From NCBI GenBank assembly GCA_014239655.1, contig JAAZYM010000048.1, forward strand, positions 1 to 35,579: a DNA stretch of 35,579 bases. The letters are read 5' to 3'. Below are positions 7,452 through 15,663 of the stretch, piece after piece. Each line of letters opens with the position of its first letter. Within the stretch, counting starts at the first letter, position 1. The notes beneath the pieces are model-generated. The model was not told the DNA's origin, did no database searches, and saw only the letters and a list, made by a program, of their open reading frames with translations. This stretch comes from Flavobacteriales bacterium (GTDB lineage Bacteria > Bacteroidota > Bacteroidia > Flavobacteriales > BACL11). Made by a program: the position numbers and the translations under genes.

Positions 7452-8558
7452 TTAATTATTTTGCTGCAAATATACAGATGTAGATGGGAAGGCAAAATCA
7501 CTATTGTATTTTTTTACAATATCCATTATCTTGTAATTTATATCTTCTTTCGTATCTATAAGGTCTTCCCATTTTGGACTATTAACATAATATAAAACTA
7601 AGACATCAAGAGAGCTGGCACCAAATTCCTGGAACCGAACTCTTCCATCATCATTAGTTTTAGGGTGATCATTAATCATCTTTTGTATTTCTTGAACAAT
7701 ATCTTTTATTTGTTCTGTTGTTGTTGAATATGTTAATCCAACATAAAATTTAACTCTTCTAACTGGTCTCATGCCAAGGTTGTCAAGCTCTGCATCAACC
7801 ATCTTTTTATTTGGAACCGTAACAATACTTTTATCAAATGTTTTAATACGGGTACTTCTAAAACCTACTTTTTCCACTAAACCAGTGACAGCTCCTACTT
7901 TCACAACATCTCCAACTGTAAAAGGTCTATCTAAGAAGATTGTAAATGAGCCAAGAAGATTTTCAAGACTTTCTTTAGAGGCCATTGCCAGTGCAATACC
8001 TCCAATTCCCAGACCTGTTATAAGTGCAGTAACATTAATTCCTAGTACATTTCCTAGTATGATAAAAGCAGCAAAGACATAAATTATAAATTTAATGATT
8101 TCCATTACAAATGGAATTAGCTGATCATCCATTTTGTTTGACGTCTCCTCTGCTTTTTTTCTGAGTATTAAACCAATATAATCTACAATTCTTAGGAAAA
8201 CTTTTAAAACAGAATATATGTAAATTAACGAAAACCCTCTATGGAGTAGCATTCTAATGCCAAATTCATTTTTATTAGCTAGATTCCATTCTTGTGGGAA
8301 GCTAAGATGACTAAATCCAAAGTATAAAACAGAAAGCATAATAAGGAATGCAATTGGTTTTGTTAGTAAAGCATCAAATTTTTCAATACCAACATTATTT
8401 TCTTTTCTACCAATTACTTTATATAAAGAATGACTTAGATATCTTGAAATTAGGCCTTTCAAAGTAAGGCCTAAAATAATTGAAATTATAAAGATTAAAT
8501 AATTCACTCCTGAATTACCAAGATAGTCTGCTTGTAAAAAGATTTTAATTGGCGGCAT
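7452..8558 (-). CDS. MscS-family mechanosensitive ion channel
   Basis: The 368-residue protein has four or so N-terminal membrane helices and a conserved pore helix with GLGIGGIALAMASKESLENLLGS, followed by the beta domain IFLDRPFTVGDVVKVG and VEKVGFRSTRIKTFDKSIVTVPN. These are hallmark MscS features. The channel opens under membrane tension and releases solutes during osmotic downshock. The protein is longer than E. coli MscS because of the extra N-terminal helices, which is common in Bacteroidota. It starts 2 bases after the dehydrogenase stop and is followed closely by nhaD, giving an osmotic and salt-handling pair. Confidence 0.92.
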   Translation of the reverse strand: MPPIKIFLQADYLGNSGVNYLIFIISIILGLTLKGLISRYLSHSLYKVIGRKENNVGIEKFDALLTKPIAFLIMLSVLYFGFSHLSFPQEWNLANKNEFGIRMLLHRGFSLIYIYSVLKVFLRIVDYIGLILRKKAEETSNKMDDQLIPFVMEIIKFIIYVFAAFIILGNVLGINVTALITGLGIGGIALAMASKESLENLLGSFTIFLDRPFTVGDVVKVGAVTGLVEKVGFRSTRIKTFDKSIVTVPNKKMVDAELDNLGMRPVRRVKFYVGLTYSTTTEQIKDIVQEIQKMINDHPKTNDDGRVRFQEFGASSLDVLVLYYVNSPKWEDLIDTKEDINYKIMDIVKKYNSDFAFPSTSVYLQQNN

Positions 8559-8560
8559 TA

Positions 8561-9787
8561 TTATTTTAGTTTATTTAGTGCAATCTCAAAAGCTGTTTTT
8601 GCAATATTAGTTTTAATATTATTTGTTCTGTATGTTTCCTCTAATGCGTTATGTATTGTTTTAGATACTGCATCAAATATAGCAAAATCATTCATTTTAA
8701 TATTTTCCTGCATTAAATAAGAAAATGTTCGAGCCATTCCACAATTTGAAATAAAATCAGGGATAAGACTAATATTGCTGTCAGCTTTCTTAGCAATAGG
8801 TCCAAAGAAGATTTCTTTATCAGCAAATGGGACATTAGCTCCACAAGAAATAACCTCTAGATTATTGTTAATCATTTCTTCTAATTGATTATTTGTAATT
8901 AGTCTAGAAGCTGCAGCAGGAATAAAAATTTCTGCTCCGATTGACCATATTTCATTATTTGTTTTCTCAAATGACTGAACTTCTTTGTCTTCAAGATAGT
9001 TTGCCTTTCTTTTCTCTAAAAGTTCAGATATCTTATTGAATGAAAAACCATCATTTTTTAATAGTCCACCATGTTTATCTATAATTCCTACAATTTTAGC
9101 CCCAGCTTGAGCTAAATAGTATGCAGCAGTAGCTGCTACATTCCCCCATCCTTGTATGATTACTCTTTTTCCTGTTAATTCACCGCCATAGATATTATAA
9201 AAGTGGATAACAGACTCACAGACACCATATCCGGTGATTAGATCTCCGACACAATATTTGCTTGAATTTTCTGGGGCTAAACCTTTTGTTGTTACATTAA
9301 GAGGTACTCCTTGAGTTAATTGATTAATTATTTTTGTTTTTTTCTCTCCTGTTAGTTTAAAATGTCCACTCACAATTCCTTCTAATGGGAATAAGATTCC
9401 TTCATCTTTACAGAAAGGAATTACCTCATGGACTTCATCAACATTCATGTCCCCTCCAGTACCATAGTAGTTTTTTAGGATTGGTTTTGCAGCTTGAAAC
9501 CACCTTTTAAGGACTCCTTTCTTTCTGGGGTCTTTAGGGTCAAAATCAATTCCAGACTTTGCTCCTCCAATATTAGGGCCAGCAACTGAGAATTTAACTT
9601 CCATGGTTTTCGCAAGTGAAAGGACTTCATTTTTTGTAACCCCAACCCTCATCCTTGTTCCTCCGGCTGCTGCACCACCTCTAAGAGAATTAATTACTAT
9701 CCAGCCCTTAGCATCAGTCTCTTTGTCATTCCATTCAAAAACTATTTCAGGTTTCTTCTCTTCAAAAGCTCTCATTAATTCTTCCAT
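8561..9787 (-). CDS. Glu/Leu/Phe/Val dehydrogenase (glutamate dehydrogenase type)
   Basis: The 408-residue enzyme has an ELFV dimerisation/substrate domain with GGAAAGGTRMRVGVT, VAGPNIGGAKSGIDFDPKDP (carrying the catalytic-site Lys) and GTGGDMNVDEVHEVIP. A Rossmann domain follows, with VIIQGWGNVAATAAYYLAQAGAKIVGI. It would interconvert an amino acid and its 2-oxo acid with NAD(P). The specificity, glutamate or branched-chain amino acids, cannot be settled by eye. The start ATG is preceded by a TAnnTTTG box, making this the probable first gene of the seven-gene minus-strand transcript running to folC. Confidence 0.88.
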   Translation of the reverse strand: MEELMRAFEEKKPEIVFEWNDKETDAKGWIVINSLRGGAAAGGTRMRVGVTKNEVLSLAKTMEVKFSVAGPNIGGAKSGIDFDPKDPRKKGVLKRWFQAAKPILKNYYGTGGDMNVDEVHEVIPFCKDEGILFPLEGIVSGHFKLTGEKKTKIINQLTQGVPLNVTTKGLAPENSSKYCVGDLITGYGVCESVIHFYNIYGGELTGKRVIIQGWGNVAATAAYYLAQAGAKIVGIIDKHGGLLKNDGFSFNKISELLEKRKANYLEDKEVQSFEKTNNEIWSIGAEIFIPAAASRLITNNQLEEMINNNLEVISCGANVPFADKEIFFGPIAKKADSNISLIPDFISNCGMARTFSYLMQENIKMNDFAIFDAVSKTIHNALEETYRTNNIKTNIAKTAFEIALNKLK

Positions 9788-9812
9788 CTTTACTTAGGTT
9801 TTAAATGTTTTG

Positions 9813-9820
9813 CAAATATA
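9813..9820 (-). promoter_or_regulatory. Putative -7 box heading the dehydrogenase-to-folC operon
   Basis: The minus-strand sequence is TATATTTG followed by C, a perfect TAnnTTTG match, 25 bases before the ATG at 9787 and just outside the anmK stop codon. A TTTC lies near the -33 position but not a full TTTG. It could start the transcript of seven closely packed genes. Confidence 0.5.
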
Positions 9821-9823
9821 ATA

Positions 9824-10891
9824 TTACTTTGTAATATATGGCTGAAATACATCGCCTCCGCAATTATTTTTTAAGGCTCCAGTTACATCTTTTAAACAGT
9901 TTGTTTCATTTCGTAATTTTAATACCCCAAGAAATCCAAAGATCATAGCTTCTTTGTAATCAATAATGTCTTTTTGGGCGATAATAATTTCTGAATCAGC
10001 ATATTTCCTAATCTTATCACAGAGATATTTATTATAGGCTCCACCACCACTGATTAGTACAGATTTAGCTTGTAATAATTTTCCGATTTGATGTCCAATA
10101 TGCTCATAGAATGTAGCTAGTAAGTCTTTGATATCTATTTCTTTTATGTCAATTATATTTAAGATGTTTTCTTCTAACCATTCTCTAGAAAGAGATTTTG
10201 GTGCTTTTTGATTATAAAAAATTAGGTTGTTAAGTTGATTTAATAAATTAGTATTGCATTTTCCTTGCTTACCTAACTCTCCATTTTTGTCGTAATCAAA
10301 TCCTAATCTATTTGCTAAGTGATTTAGAATTATATTAACTGGACAAATATCAAAGGCTTTAATGGTAGATGATTCTTTTATTGAAATATTGGCGAATCCT
10401 CCTAGGTTGAGACAGTATTTGTATCTTGAGAACAGATAAAGATCTCCTACAGGAACTAATGGGGCTCCTTGTCCACTGAGCTTTACATCAAGTTCGCGGA
10501 AGTTTGAAATTGTTAATAGTTTAGTTGTGTTTGCGATTGTTTGTCCATCACCAATTTGTAATGTATATTTTTTTTCTGGCTGATGAAAAATGGTATGTCC
10601 ATGTGATGCTATAAAATCGACATTGAATTTATTTTTTTTTATAAACTTATTTATCTCTTTGCCAATTAAAGATCCATAACTAATATTTATTTCCTGAACT
10701 TTCTGTAATGGTTTTTTGTGTAATGTTTTTAAAATGTTAGACCATTTTTCTGAATATTTAATAGTTGTTCCTTCTTCAATTTTATAGCGCCACTTATCTT
10801 TCTTAGAAAACATGCATTTTACTAGGTCTAGCCCGTCTAAGGAGGTTCCGGACATCACTCCAATAACTGAATAGTAATTTATCTTACTCAT
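9824..10891 (-). CDS. anmK: Anhydro-N-acetylmuramic acid kinase
   Basis: AnmK phosphorylates and opens 1,6-anhydro-N-acetylmuramic acid released during cell-wall turnover, feeding it back to the amino-sugar pool. The 355-residue length fits the shorter Bacteroidota members. The ATPase-fold phosphate motif GVMSGTSLDGLDLV is at residues 11-24. ASHGHTIFHQP, LQIGDGQTIAN, GQGAPLVPVGD (containing the catalytic Asp) and NLGGFANIS follow in the family order, with LISGGGAYN near the C-terminus. The gene diverges from the acyl-CoA dehydrogenase gene and has its own TAnnTTTG box very close to the ATG. Confidence 0.95.
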   Translation of the reverse strand: MSKINYYSVIGVMSGTSLDGLDLVKCMFSKKDKWRYKIEEGTTIKYSEKWSNILKTLHKKPLQKVQEINISYGSLIGKEINKFIKKNKFNVDFIASHGHTIFHQPEKKYTLQIGDGQTIANTTKLLTISNFRELDVKLSGQGAPLVPVGDLYLFSRYKYCLNLGGFANISIKESSTIKAFDICPVNIILNHLANRLGFDYDKNGELGKQGKCNTNLLNQLNNLIFYNQKAPKSLSREWLEENILNIIDIKEIDIKDLLATFYEHIGHQIGKLLQAKSVLISGGGAYNKYLCDKIRKYADSEIIIAQKDIIDYKEAMIFGFLGVLKLRNETNCLKDVTGALKNNCGGDVFQPYITK

Positions 10892-10898
10892 CTAGAGT

Positions 10899-10906
10899 CA
10901 AAGATA
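10899..10906 (-). promoter_or_regulatory. Putative -7 promoter box for anmK
   Basis: The minus-strand sequence is TATCTTTG, a perfect TAnnTTTG match, only 7 bases before the ATG at 10891. If used, the transcript would be almost leaderless. It lies within 20 bases of the opposing box at 10919-10926. Confidence 0.45.
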
Positions 10907-10918
10907 GTTGAAAAAGTG

Positions 10919-10926
10919 TATTTTTG
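10919..10926 (+). promoter_or_regulatory. Putative -7 promoter box for acyl-CoA dehydrogenase and export genes
   Basis: The sequence TATTTTTG matches TAnnTTTG, 30 bases before the ATG at 10957. No TTTG is seen at the usual -33 distance. It would drive the dehydrogenase and, through short gaps, the two polysaccharide-export genes. Confidence 0.45.
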
Positions 10927-10956
10927 TTAGTTGGATTTAAAAATATAATAGATAGA

Positions 10957-12096
10957 ATGAATTTTGATTTAACTGAGGAACATAAAATGATTAGAGGGGC
11001 TGCAAGGGATTTTGCTCAAAATGAATTATTAGCTGGTGTTATAGAAAGAGATGAAGAGCAGCTTTTTCCTAAAGAAGAAGTTAGAAAGATGGCTGAATTA
11101 GGCTTTCTTGGCATGATGGTTAGTCCAGAATATGGTGGTGGTGGTATGGATACTATTTCATATGTCTTGGCAATGGAAGAAATCTCTAAAGTTGATGCTT
11201 CATGTGCTGTGATTATGTCTGTTAATAATTCTCTTGTATGTTGGGGATTAGAGACATATGGAAGTGAAGATCAGAAGAAAAAGTATCTTAAAAGATTAGC
11301 TACTGGTGAGATAATAGGTGCTTTCTGTTTGTCTGAGCCTGAAGCGGGTAGTGATGCTACTTCCCAACAGACAACGGCAGTTGATATGGGAAATTATTAT
11401 TTATTAAATGGTACTAAAAATTGGATTACAAATGGAAATTCAGCGTCATTATATTTAGTTATTGCTCAAACAGATGTTTCTTTAGGACATAAAGGAATTA
11501 ATGCATTTATTGTCGAAAAGGATACTGAAGGTGTTATAGTAGGTAAAAAGGAAAATAAATTAGGGATTAGAGGGTCAGATACTCATTCAATAATGTTTAC
11601 GGATGTTAAGGTTCCTAAAGATAATAGAATTGGAGATGATGGTTTTGGATTCTCTTTTGCAATGAAAACTTTATCAGGAGGAAGAATAGGTATTGCTGCT
11701 CAAGCATTAGGTATTGCTTCTGGTTCATATGAATTATCCCTTAACTATTCAAAACAAAGAAAAGCTTTTGGAAAGGAGATCTCAAAACATCAAGCAATAG
11801 CATTTAAATTAGCAGATATGGCAACAGAGATAGATGCAGCCCGGATGTTATGTTTAAGAGCAGCATGGTTAAAGGATAATGGGTTGAATTATGACAGAGA
11901 GGGAGCTATGGCAAAAGTATTTGCTTCTGAAACAGCTATGAAGACATCTACTGAAGCAGTTCAGATACATGGTGGATATGGTTTTGTAAAAGAATATCAT
12001 GTTGAGCGTTTAATGAGGGATGCTAAGATTACTCAAATATATGAAGGAACTTCTGAAATTCAACGTATTGTAATTTCTCGTTCTATTTTAAAATAA
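10957..12096 (+). CDS. Acyl-CoA dehydrogenase (short-chain type)
   Basis: The 379-residue flavoenzyme oxidises acyl-CoA to trans-2-enoyl-CoA in fatty-acid or amino-acid breakdown, passing electrons to ETF. It has the N-terminal helical domain, the FAD/substrate signature GAFCLSEPEAGSDA, KNWITNGNSA, and the C-terminal QIHGGYGFVKEYHVERLMRDAK and QIYEGTSEIQR. The Glu in YEGT (residue 363) is the expected catalytic base, as in short-chain (butyryl-CoA) enzymes. The ATG at 10957 gives the normal N-terminus MNFDLTEEHKMIR; an in-frame TTG at 10924 overlaps the promoter box and is rejected. The stop is 6 bases before the export gene, so they may be co-transcribed although unrelated in function. Confidence 0.93.
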   Translation: MNFDLTEEHKMIRGAARDFAQNELLAGVIERDEEQLFPKEEVRKMAELGFLGMMVSPEYGGGGMDTISYVLAMEEISKVDASCAVIMSVNNSLVCWGLETYGSEDQKKKYLKRLATGEIIGAFCLSEPEAGSDATSQQTTAVDMGNYYLLNGTKNWITNGNSASLYLVIAQTDVSLGHKGINAFIVEKDTEGVIVGKKENKLGIRGSDTHSIMFTDVKVPKDNRIGDDGFGFSFAMKTLSGGRIGIAAQALGIASGSYELSLNYSKQRKAFGKEISKHQAIAFKLADMATEIDAARMLCLRAAWLKDNGLNYDREGAMAKVFASETAMKTSTEAVQIHGGYGFVKEYHVERLMRDAKITQIYEGTSEIQRIVISRSILK

Positions 12097-12102
12097 AGTG
12101 TT

Positions 12103-14622
12103 ATGAAAAAATATTTTTTATTGTCTTTAATTATTATACAAAGTTTTACATTAATTAGAGCTCAGAATATAACTAGTGAAAAAGATTTTAAATCGGCTTA
12201 TAGAAATTTTTTACCATCTAATGCAAATCCAGATGACTTAAGACCAAGTGATATACCAAGTAAACAGGTGCTTAAGCAGATGGGGCTTAGTGAAGAGGAA
12301 ATCAAGGAAGCTATGGATTTTAAGTATGGGAAAGGAAAGTATGATAAGAGTAAAAACATCAGCAAGGATACAATTTCAAATATTGATAAGTTGTATTTAT
12401 TTTTTGAAGATTCACTGTCCTTTGATTCAGTAGAATATCCAAAAGCTAGAATTTTCGGTCAAGATGTTTTTCGTAATAATAGGTTAGCTTTTTATCAAAA
12501 AGCGTTAGATGCTAAGGCACCTGAAAACTATAAGGTAGGTCCTGGAGATGAGATAAGTATATCTATTTGGGGTTTTAATGATTTTTCTGAGACTTTGGAG
12601 GTAGATTCTAGGGGTTACATTTCACCAAGTTCATATGGAAGGATATATGTTAAGGGTTTAACATTTAAAGATATGCGTTCTATTTTAAAGAAGAAGTTCA
12701 GTACATTTTTTGATATGCAAAATTCTGAAATAGATGTTTCCTTATCATATTCAAAGGTTATTACTATCAATATAGTGGGTGAGGTTTATAATCCTGGGTC
12801 ATATATTATTCCTTCAATTAATACTGCTTTTAATGCTTTAATAGCTGCTAATGGACCTACTCAATTAGGTTCTGTAAGAAATATATATATAAAGAGAAAT
12901 GGAAAAACAGTTGATTCATTAGATATATACCAGTTTCTTTTTAATCCCGAAAAATCTAATGATATTTATTTGCAGGATGGGGATTATTTATTTGTTCCAC
13001 CTGCAGAAAGTATAGTTGAGATTACCGGAGCTGTAAATAGGCCTTATACATACGAAGCAAAAACTGGAGAAACAGTACAAGATATGATTAGGTATGCTGG
13101 AGGCTATTCAACAAAGGCATTTAGAGATATTATTACATTAAAGAGGTTAGACTATAATGATATTAAAGTCTATGATGTTCATTATGATGACATGGATTCT
13201 GAGATTATTAAGAATGGAGATGAGTTAGTGATTAATAATATCTCAAATAAGATCTCGAATGTAATTACTGTTACTGGGGATATTGGTGTTTCAGGAGAAT
13301 ATGAGTATAAGAAAGGCGAGAGCTTATTACAACTACTGCAGAGAGCAAAATGCATTTCACAAAAAACATTCACAGATAAAGTATATGTAATAAGATTAAA
13401 TAAGGATAGAACAAAAACACATATATCGGTTAATTTAGAAAGTATCATAGAAAATCCAAATCACGTTGATAATATTCAGATGCAAGAATATGATATTATA
13501 AATGTTCTTTCAATAGATGATTTTGATGATGATTTTTATATATCTGTACAAGGAGCAGTAAGGTCAGGGGGAGATTTTGATTATGGTGATGGAATGAGTT
13601 TGCAAGCTGCATTGTTTTTAGCAGGAGGATTAACTCAACAAGCTGAGGGAAGTAGAGTGGAGGTTTCTCGAATAATGGAGTATGATATTAATACAAATAA
13701 GTTAAAACCTAGGAGAGCTGTGGTGAAAAATGTAATGATTGGAAATGATTTAACCTTGAGTAATGAAGCAGAAGAATTTGAATTACAACCTTATGATCAG
13801 ATTTTTGTAAGATCAAATCCAGATTTTGAACCTGCTATCAATGTTAAGGTTATGGGTGAGGTAAGATATCCGGGGATATATTCTATTCTAAGAAAGAATG
13901 AAAAGATATCATCTTTAATTAAAAGAGCAGGAGGTTTAACGGATTATGCTTATTTAGATGGTGTAAAGATGTATAGAAAATTTAAAGTACTAGATAGAGA
14001 TAATGATTTAGAAGGCATGAATATATCAGATAAACTTAGAGAATCTATATTAAATGATCCAGAATCGGCTTCTATATATACTGAAGAATTAGAACAGAAT
14101 TCAACACTTATGCTTAGGGAATCAAATTTTGATAAAGAAATAGGCTTGGACATGGTATATTTAGATCTAGATAAGGCTCTTAAATCTGGTCAATCTAAGC
14201 ATAATTTAGTTTTAAATGAGGGTGATAGTATAATAATCCCTAAGATTATGGATGTAGTACATATTACTGGTGAGCTTATGAATCTTCAAGGGAATTCAAT
14301 TAGTGCGCCATATTTTAACAGTAAAAGAGCTAACTTTTATGTTAAGAATTTTGCAGGAGGGTTTAGTAGATCAAATGATAAAAGTAACACCGTTGTGGTT
14401 TATCCAAATGGTATTGCTAAGAAATCTAAAAATTTCATATTCTTTAAAGTATCTCCAAAAGTTTCAAAAGGATCTACAATTCGTGTGACAAGTAAGAACC
14501 AAAAAAGCAAAAGAAAGAATAAAGGTAATATAGATTGGAATCGACAGATAGAGAATGCAATGTTGAAAATTTCTGCAGTTTTAACTCTTTGGGTATTAGT
14601 TGATAGAGTCCAGACTCAATAA
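12103..14622 (+). CDS. Wza-like polysaccharide export protein with several SLBB domains
   Basis: The 839-residue protein has a signal peptide (about residues 1-20, cleaved near IRA|QN) but no lipobox cysteine, unlike E. coli Wza. A polysaccharide-export domain begins at about 143 (YKVGPGDEISISIWG), followed by several SLBB-type repeats recognisable by phrases such as VVGEVYNPGSYIIP-like IVGEVYNPGSYI, VEITGAVNRPYTYE, VQGAVRSGGDFDYGDG, VMGEVRYPGIYSI and VHITGELMN. The C-terminus ends in a single hydrophobic helix, MLKISAVLTLWVLV, that could insert in the outer membrane. It would form the outer-membrane exit channel for a capsule or exopolysaccharide. The gene sits 6 bases after the dehydrogenase and 8 before the Wzz-like partner. 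Confidence 0.9.
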   Translation: MKKYFLLSLIIIQSFTLIRAQNITSEKDFKSAYRNFLPSNANPDDLRPSDIPSKQVLKQMGLSEEEIKEAMDFKYGKGKYDKSKNISKDTISNIDKLYLFFEDSLSFDSVEYPKARIFGQDVFRNNRLAFYQKALDAKAPENYKVGPGDEISISIWGFNDFSETLEVDSRGYISPSSYGRIYVKGLTFKDMRSILKKKFSTFFDMQNSEIDVSLSYSKVITINIVGEVYNPGSYIIPSINTAFNALIAANGPTQLGSVRNIYIKRNGKTVDSLDIYQFLFNPEKSNDIYLQDGDYLFVPPAESIVEITGAVNRPYTYEAKTGETVQDMIRYAGGYSTKAFRDIITLKRLDYNDIKVYDVHYDDMDSEIIKNGDELVINNISNKISNVITVTGDIGVSGEYEYKKGESLLQLLQRAKCISQKTFTDKVYVIRLNKDRTKTHISVNLESIIENPNHVDNIQMQEYDIINVLSIDDFDDDFYISVQGAVRSGGDFDYGDGMSLQAALFLAGGLTQQAEGSRVEVSRIMEYDINTNKLKPRRAVVKNVMIGNDLTLSNEAEEFELQPYDQIFVRSNPDFEPAINVKVMGEVRYPGIYSILRKNEKISSLIKRAGGLTDYAYLDGVKMYRKFKVLDRDNDLEGMNISDKLRESILNDPESASIYTEELEQNSTLMLRESNFDKEIGLDMVYLDLDKALKSGQSKHNLVLNEGDSIIIPKIMDVVHITGELMNLQGNSISAPYFNSKRANFYVKNFAGGFSRSNDKSNTVVVYPNGIAKKSKNFIFFKVSPKVSKGSTIRVTSKNQKSKRKNKGNIDWNRQIENAMLKISAVLTLWVLVDRVQTQ

Positions 14623-14630
14623 AGAAAGAT

Positions 14631-15662
14631 ATGTCAAATAATCAAGAAATAGACTTGAGAGATATTTTCTTAACAATTAAAGAATTGAAAGATGAGATTC
14701 TTATTAATAAATTTAGGGTGCTCATATTTATTTTTCTTTGTATATCTGCTTCAGTCTTTTTAATTTCAATACAAGATTCAAAATTTAAAGCTGAATTAAG
14801 TTTTGTTGTTGAAGATACACAGAAATCACCATCACTATCTTCAATGTCTGGATTAGCTAGTACATTCGGATTTGATATGTTTGGATCTTCTAATTCAACC
14901 TTTAGCCAAAAGAATATTATGGAGCTTCTAAAGACTAGAGGGGTTGTGTCTAAGGCACTTTTACAATCAGCTATAGTCTCTGGGAAAGATGATTTGTTTA
15001 TACATCATTATATATCGATTTACGATTTAAATTCAGATTGGGATAAAAACCTAAAAAGATTAAGTTTTAATAATGATTTAGATTTAATGCATGATAGTAT
15101 AATGACAATGGTTTGGGTAAGAATTATTGAAGATGAACTGTCTGTAGAGATTAGAAATGATAAAACCGACATAATATACCTGTCCTTTATATGTTCTAAT
15201 GAGAAATTTGCAAAACTCTTTTCTGAGAGTTTAATTACTGAGATGAGTAGAATGTATGTTTTATATCAGACAAAACAATCAACGAATACTATTGATTTTC
15301 TTCAGAATCGTGCTGATTCTGTTTTTCTTGTTTTAGAAACAGCAGAAGAGGAGTATGCTAGGGTTAAAGATATTAATCAAAGAATAATTAAAGCATCTGG
15401 GAGATTGAAGGAATTGCAACTCATGAGGAATGTTGAGGTTCTAAATACTATGTATTTAGAACTTGTTAAGAATATAGAGATGTCAAAGCTCACTTTATTA
15501 AATAAAACTCCAATAATTCAAGTTATAGACAAACCTATTCTTCCGTTGGAGGATACTAAAATATCTGTTTTACTAATAAGTATTATTAGTTTTTTTCTAG
15601 CCTTATTTATTTCTGTTTTCTATATTATAATTAGAAAATTAGTGAATGACAGTTTAAAATAA
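14631..15662 (+). CDS. Wzz-like chain-length / polysaccharide co-polymerase protein
   Basis: The 343-residue protein has a membrane helix near residues 27-46 (FRVLIFIFLCISASVFLISI), a large periplasmic region with a coiled-coil stretch around 200-260 (FLQNRADSVFLVLETAEEEYARV) and a second helix near the C-terminus (ISVLLISIISFFLALFISVFYII) preceded by the proline-rich IIQVIDKPILPLEDTK. This two-helix plan and the proline motif are typical of Wzz/PCP proteins. No kinase domain follows, so it is not a BY-kinase fusion. It would set polymer length and connect with the Wza-like channel encoded just upstream. No glycosyltransferase, flippase or polymerase gene lies nearby. Confidence 0.87.
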   Translation: MSNNQEIDLRDIFLTIKELKDEILINKFRVLIFIFLCISASVFLISIQDSKFKAELSFVVEDTQKSPSLSSMSGLASTFGFDMFGSSNSTFSQKNIMELLKTRGVVSKALLQSAIVSGKDDLFIHHYISIYDLNSDWDKNLKRLSFNNDLDLMHDSIMTMVWVRIIEDELSVEIRNDKTDIIYLSFICSNEKFAKLFSESLITEMSRMYVLYQTKQSTNTIDFLQNRADSVFLVLETAEEEYARVKDINQRIIKASGRLKELQLMRNVEVLNTMYLELVKNIEMSKLTLLNKTPIIQVIDKPILPLEDTKISVLLISIISFFLALFISVFYIIIRKLVNDSLK

Positions 15663-15663
15663 A

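Noticed and set aside
10924-10956. TTG start adding 11 residues to the acyl-CoA dehydrogenase
   Set aside because: It overlaps the promoter box, and the ATG at 10957 gives the family's usual N-terminus.
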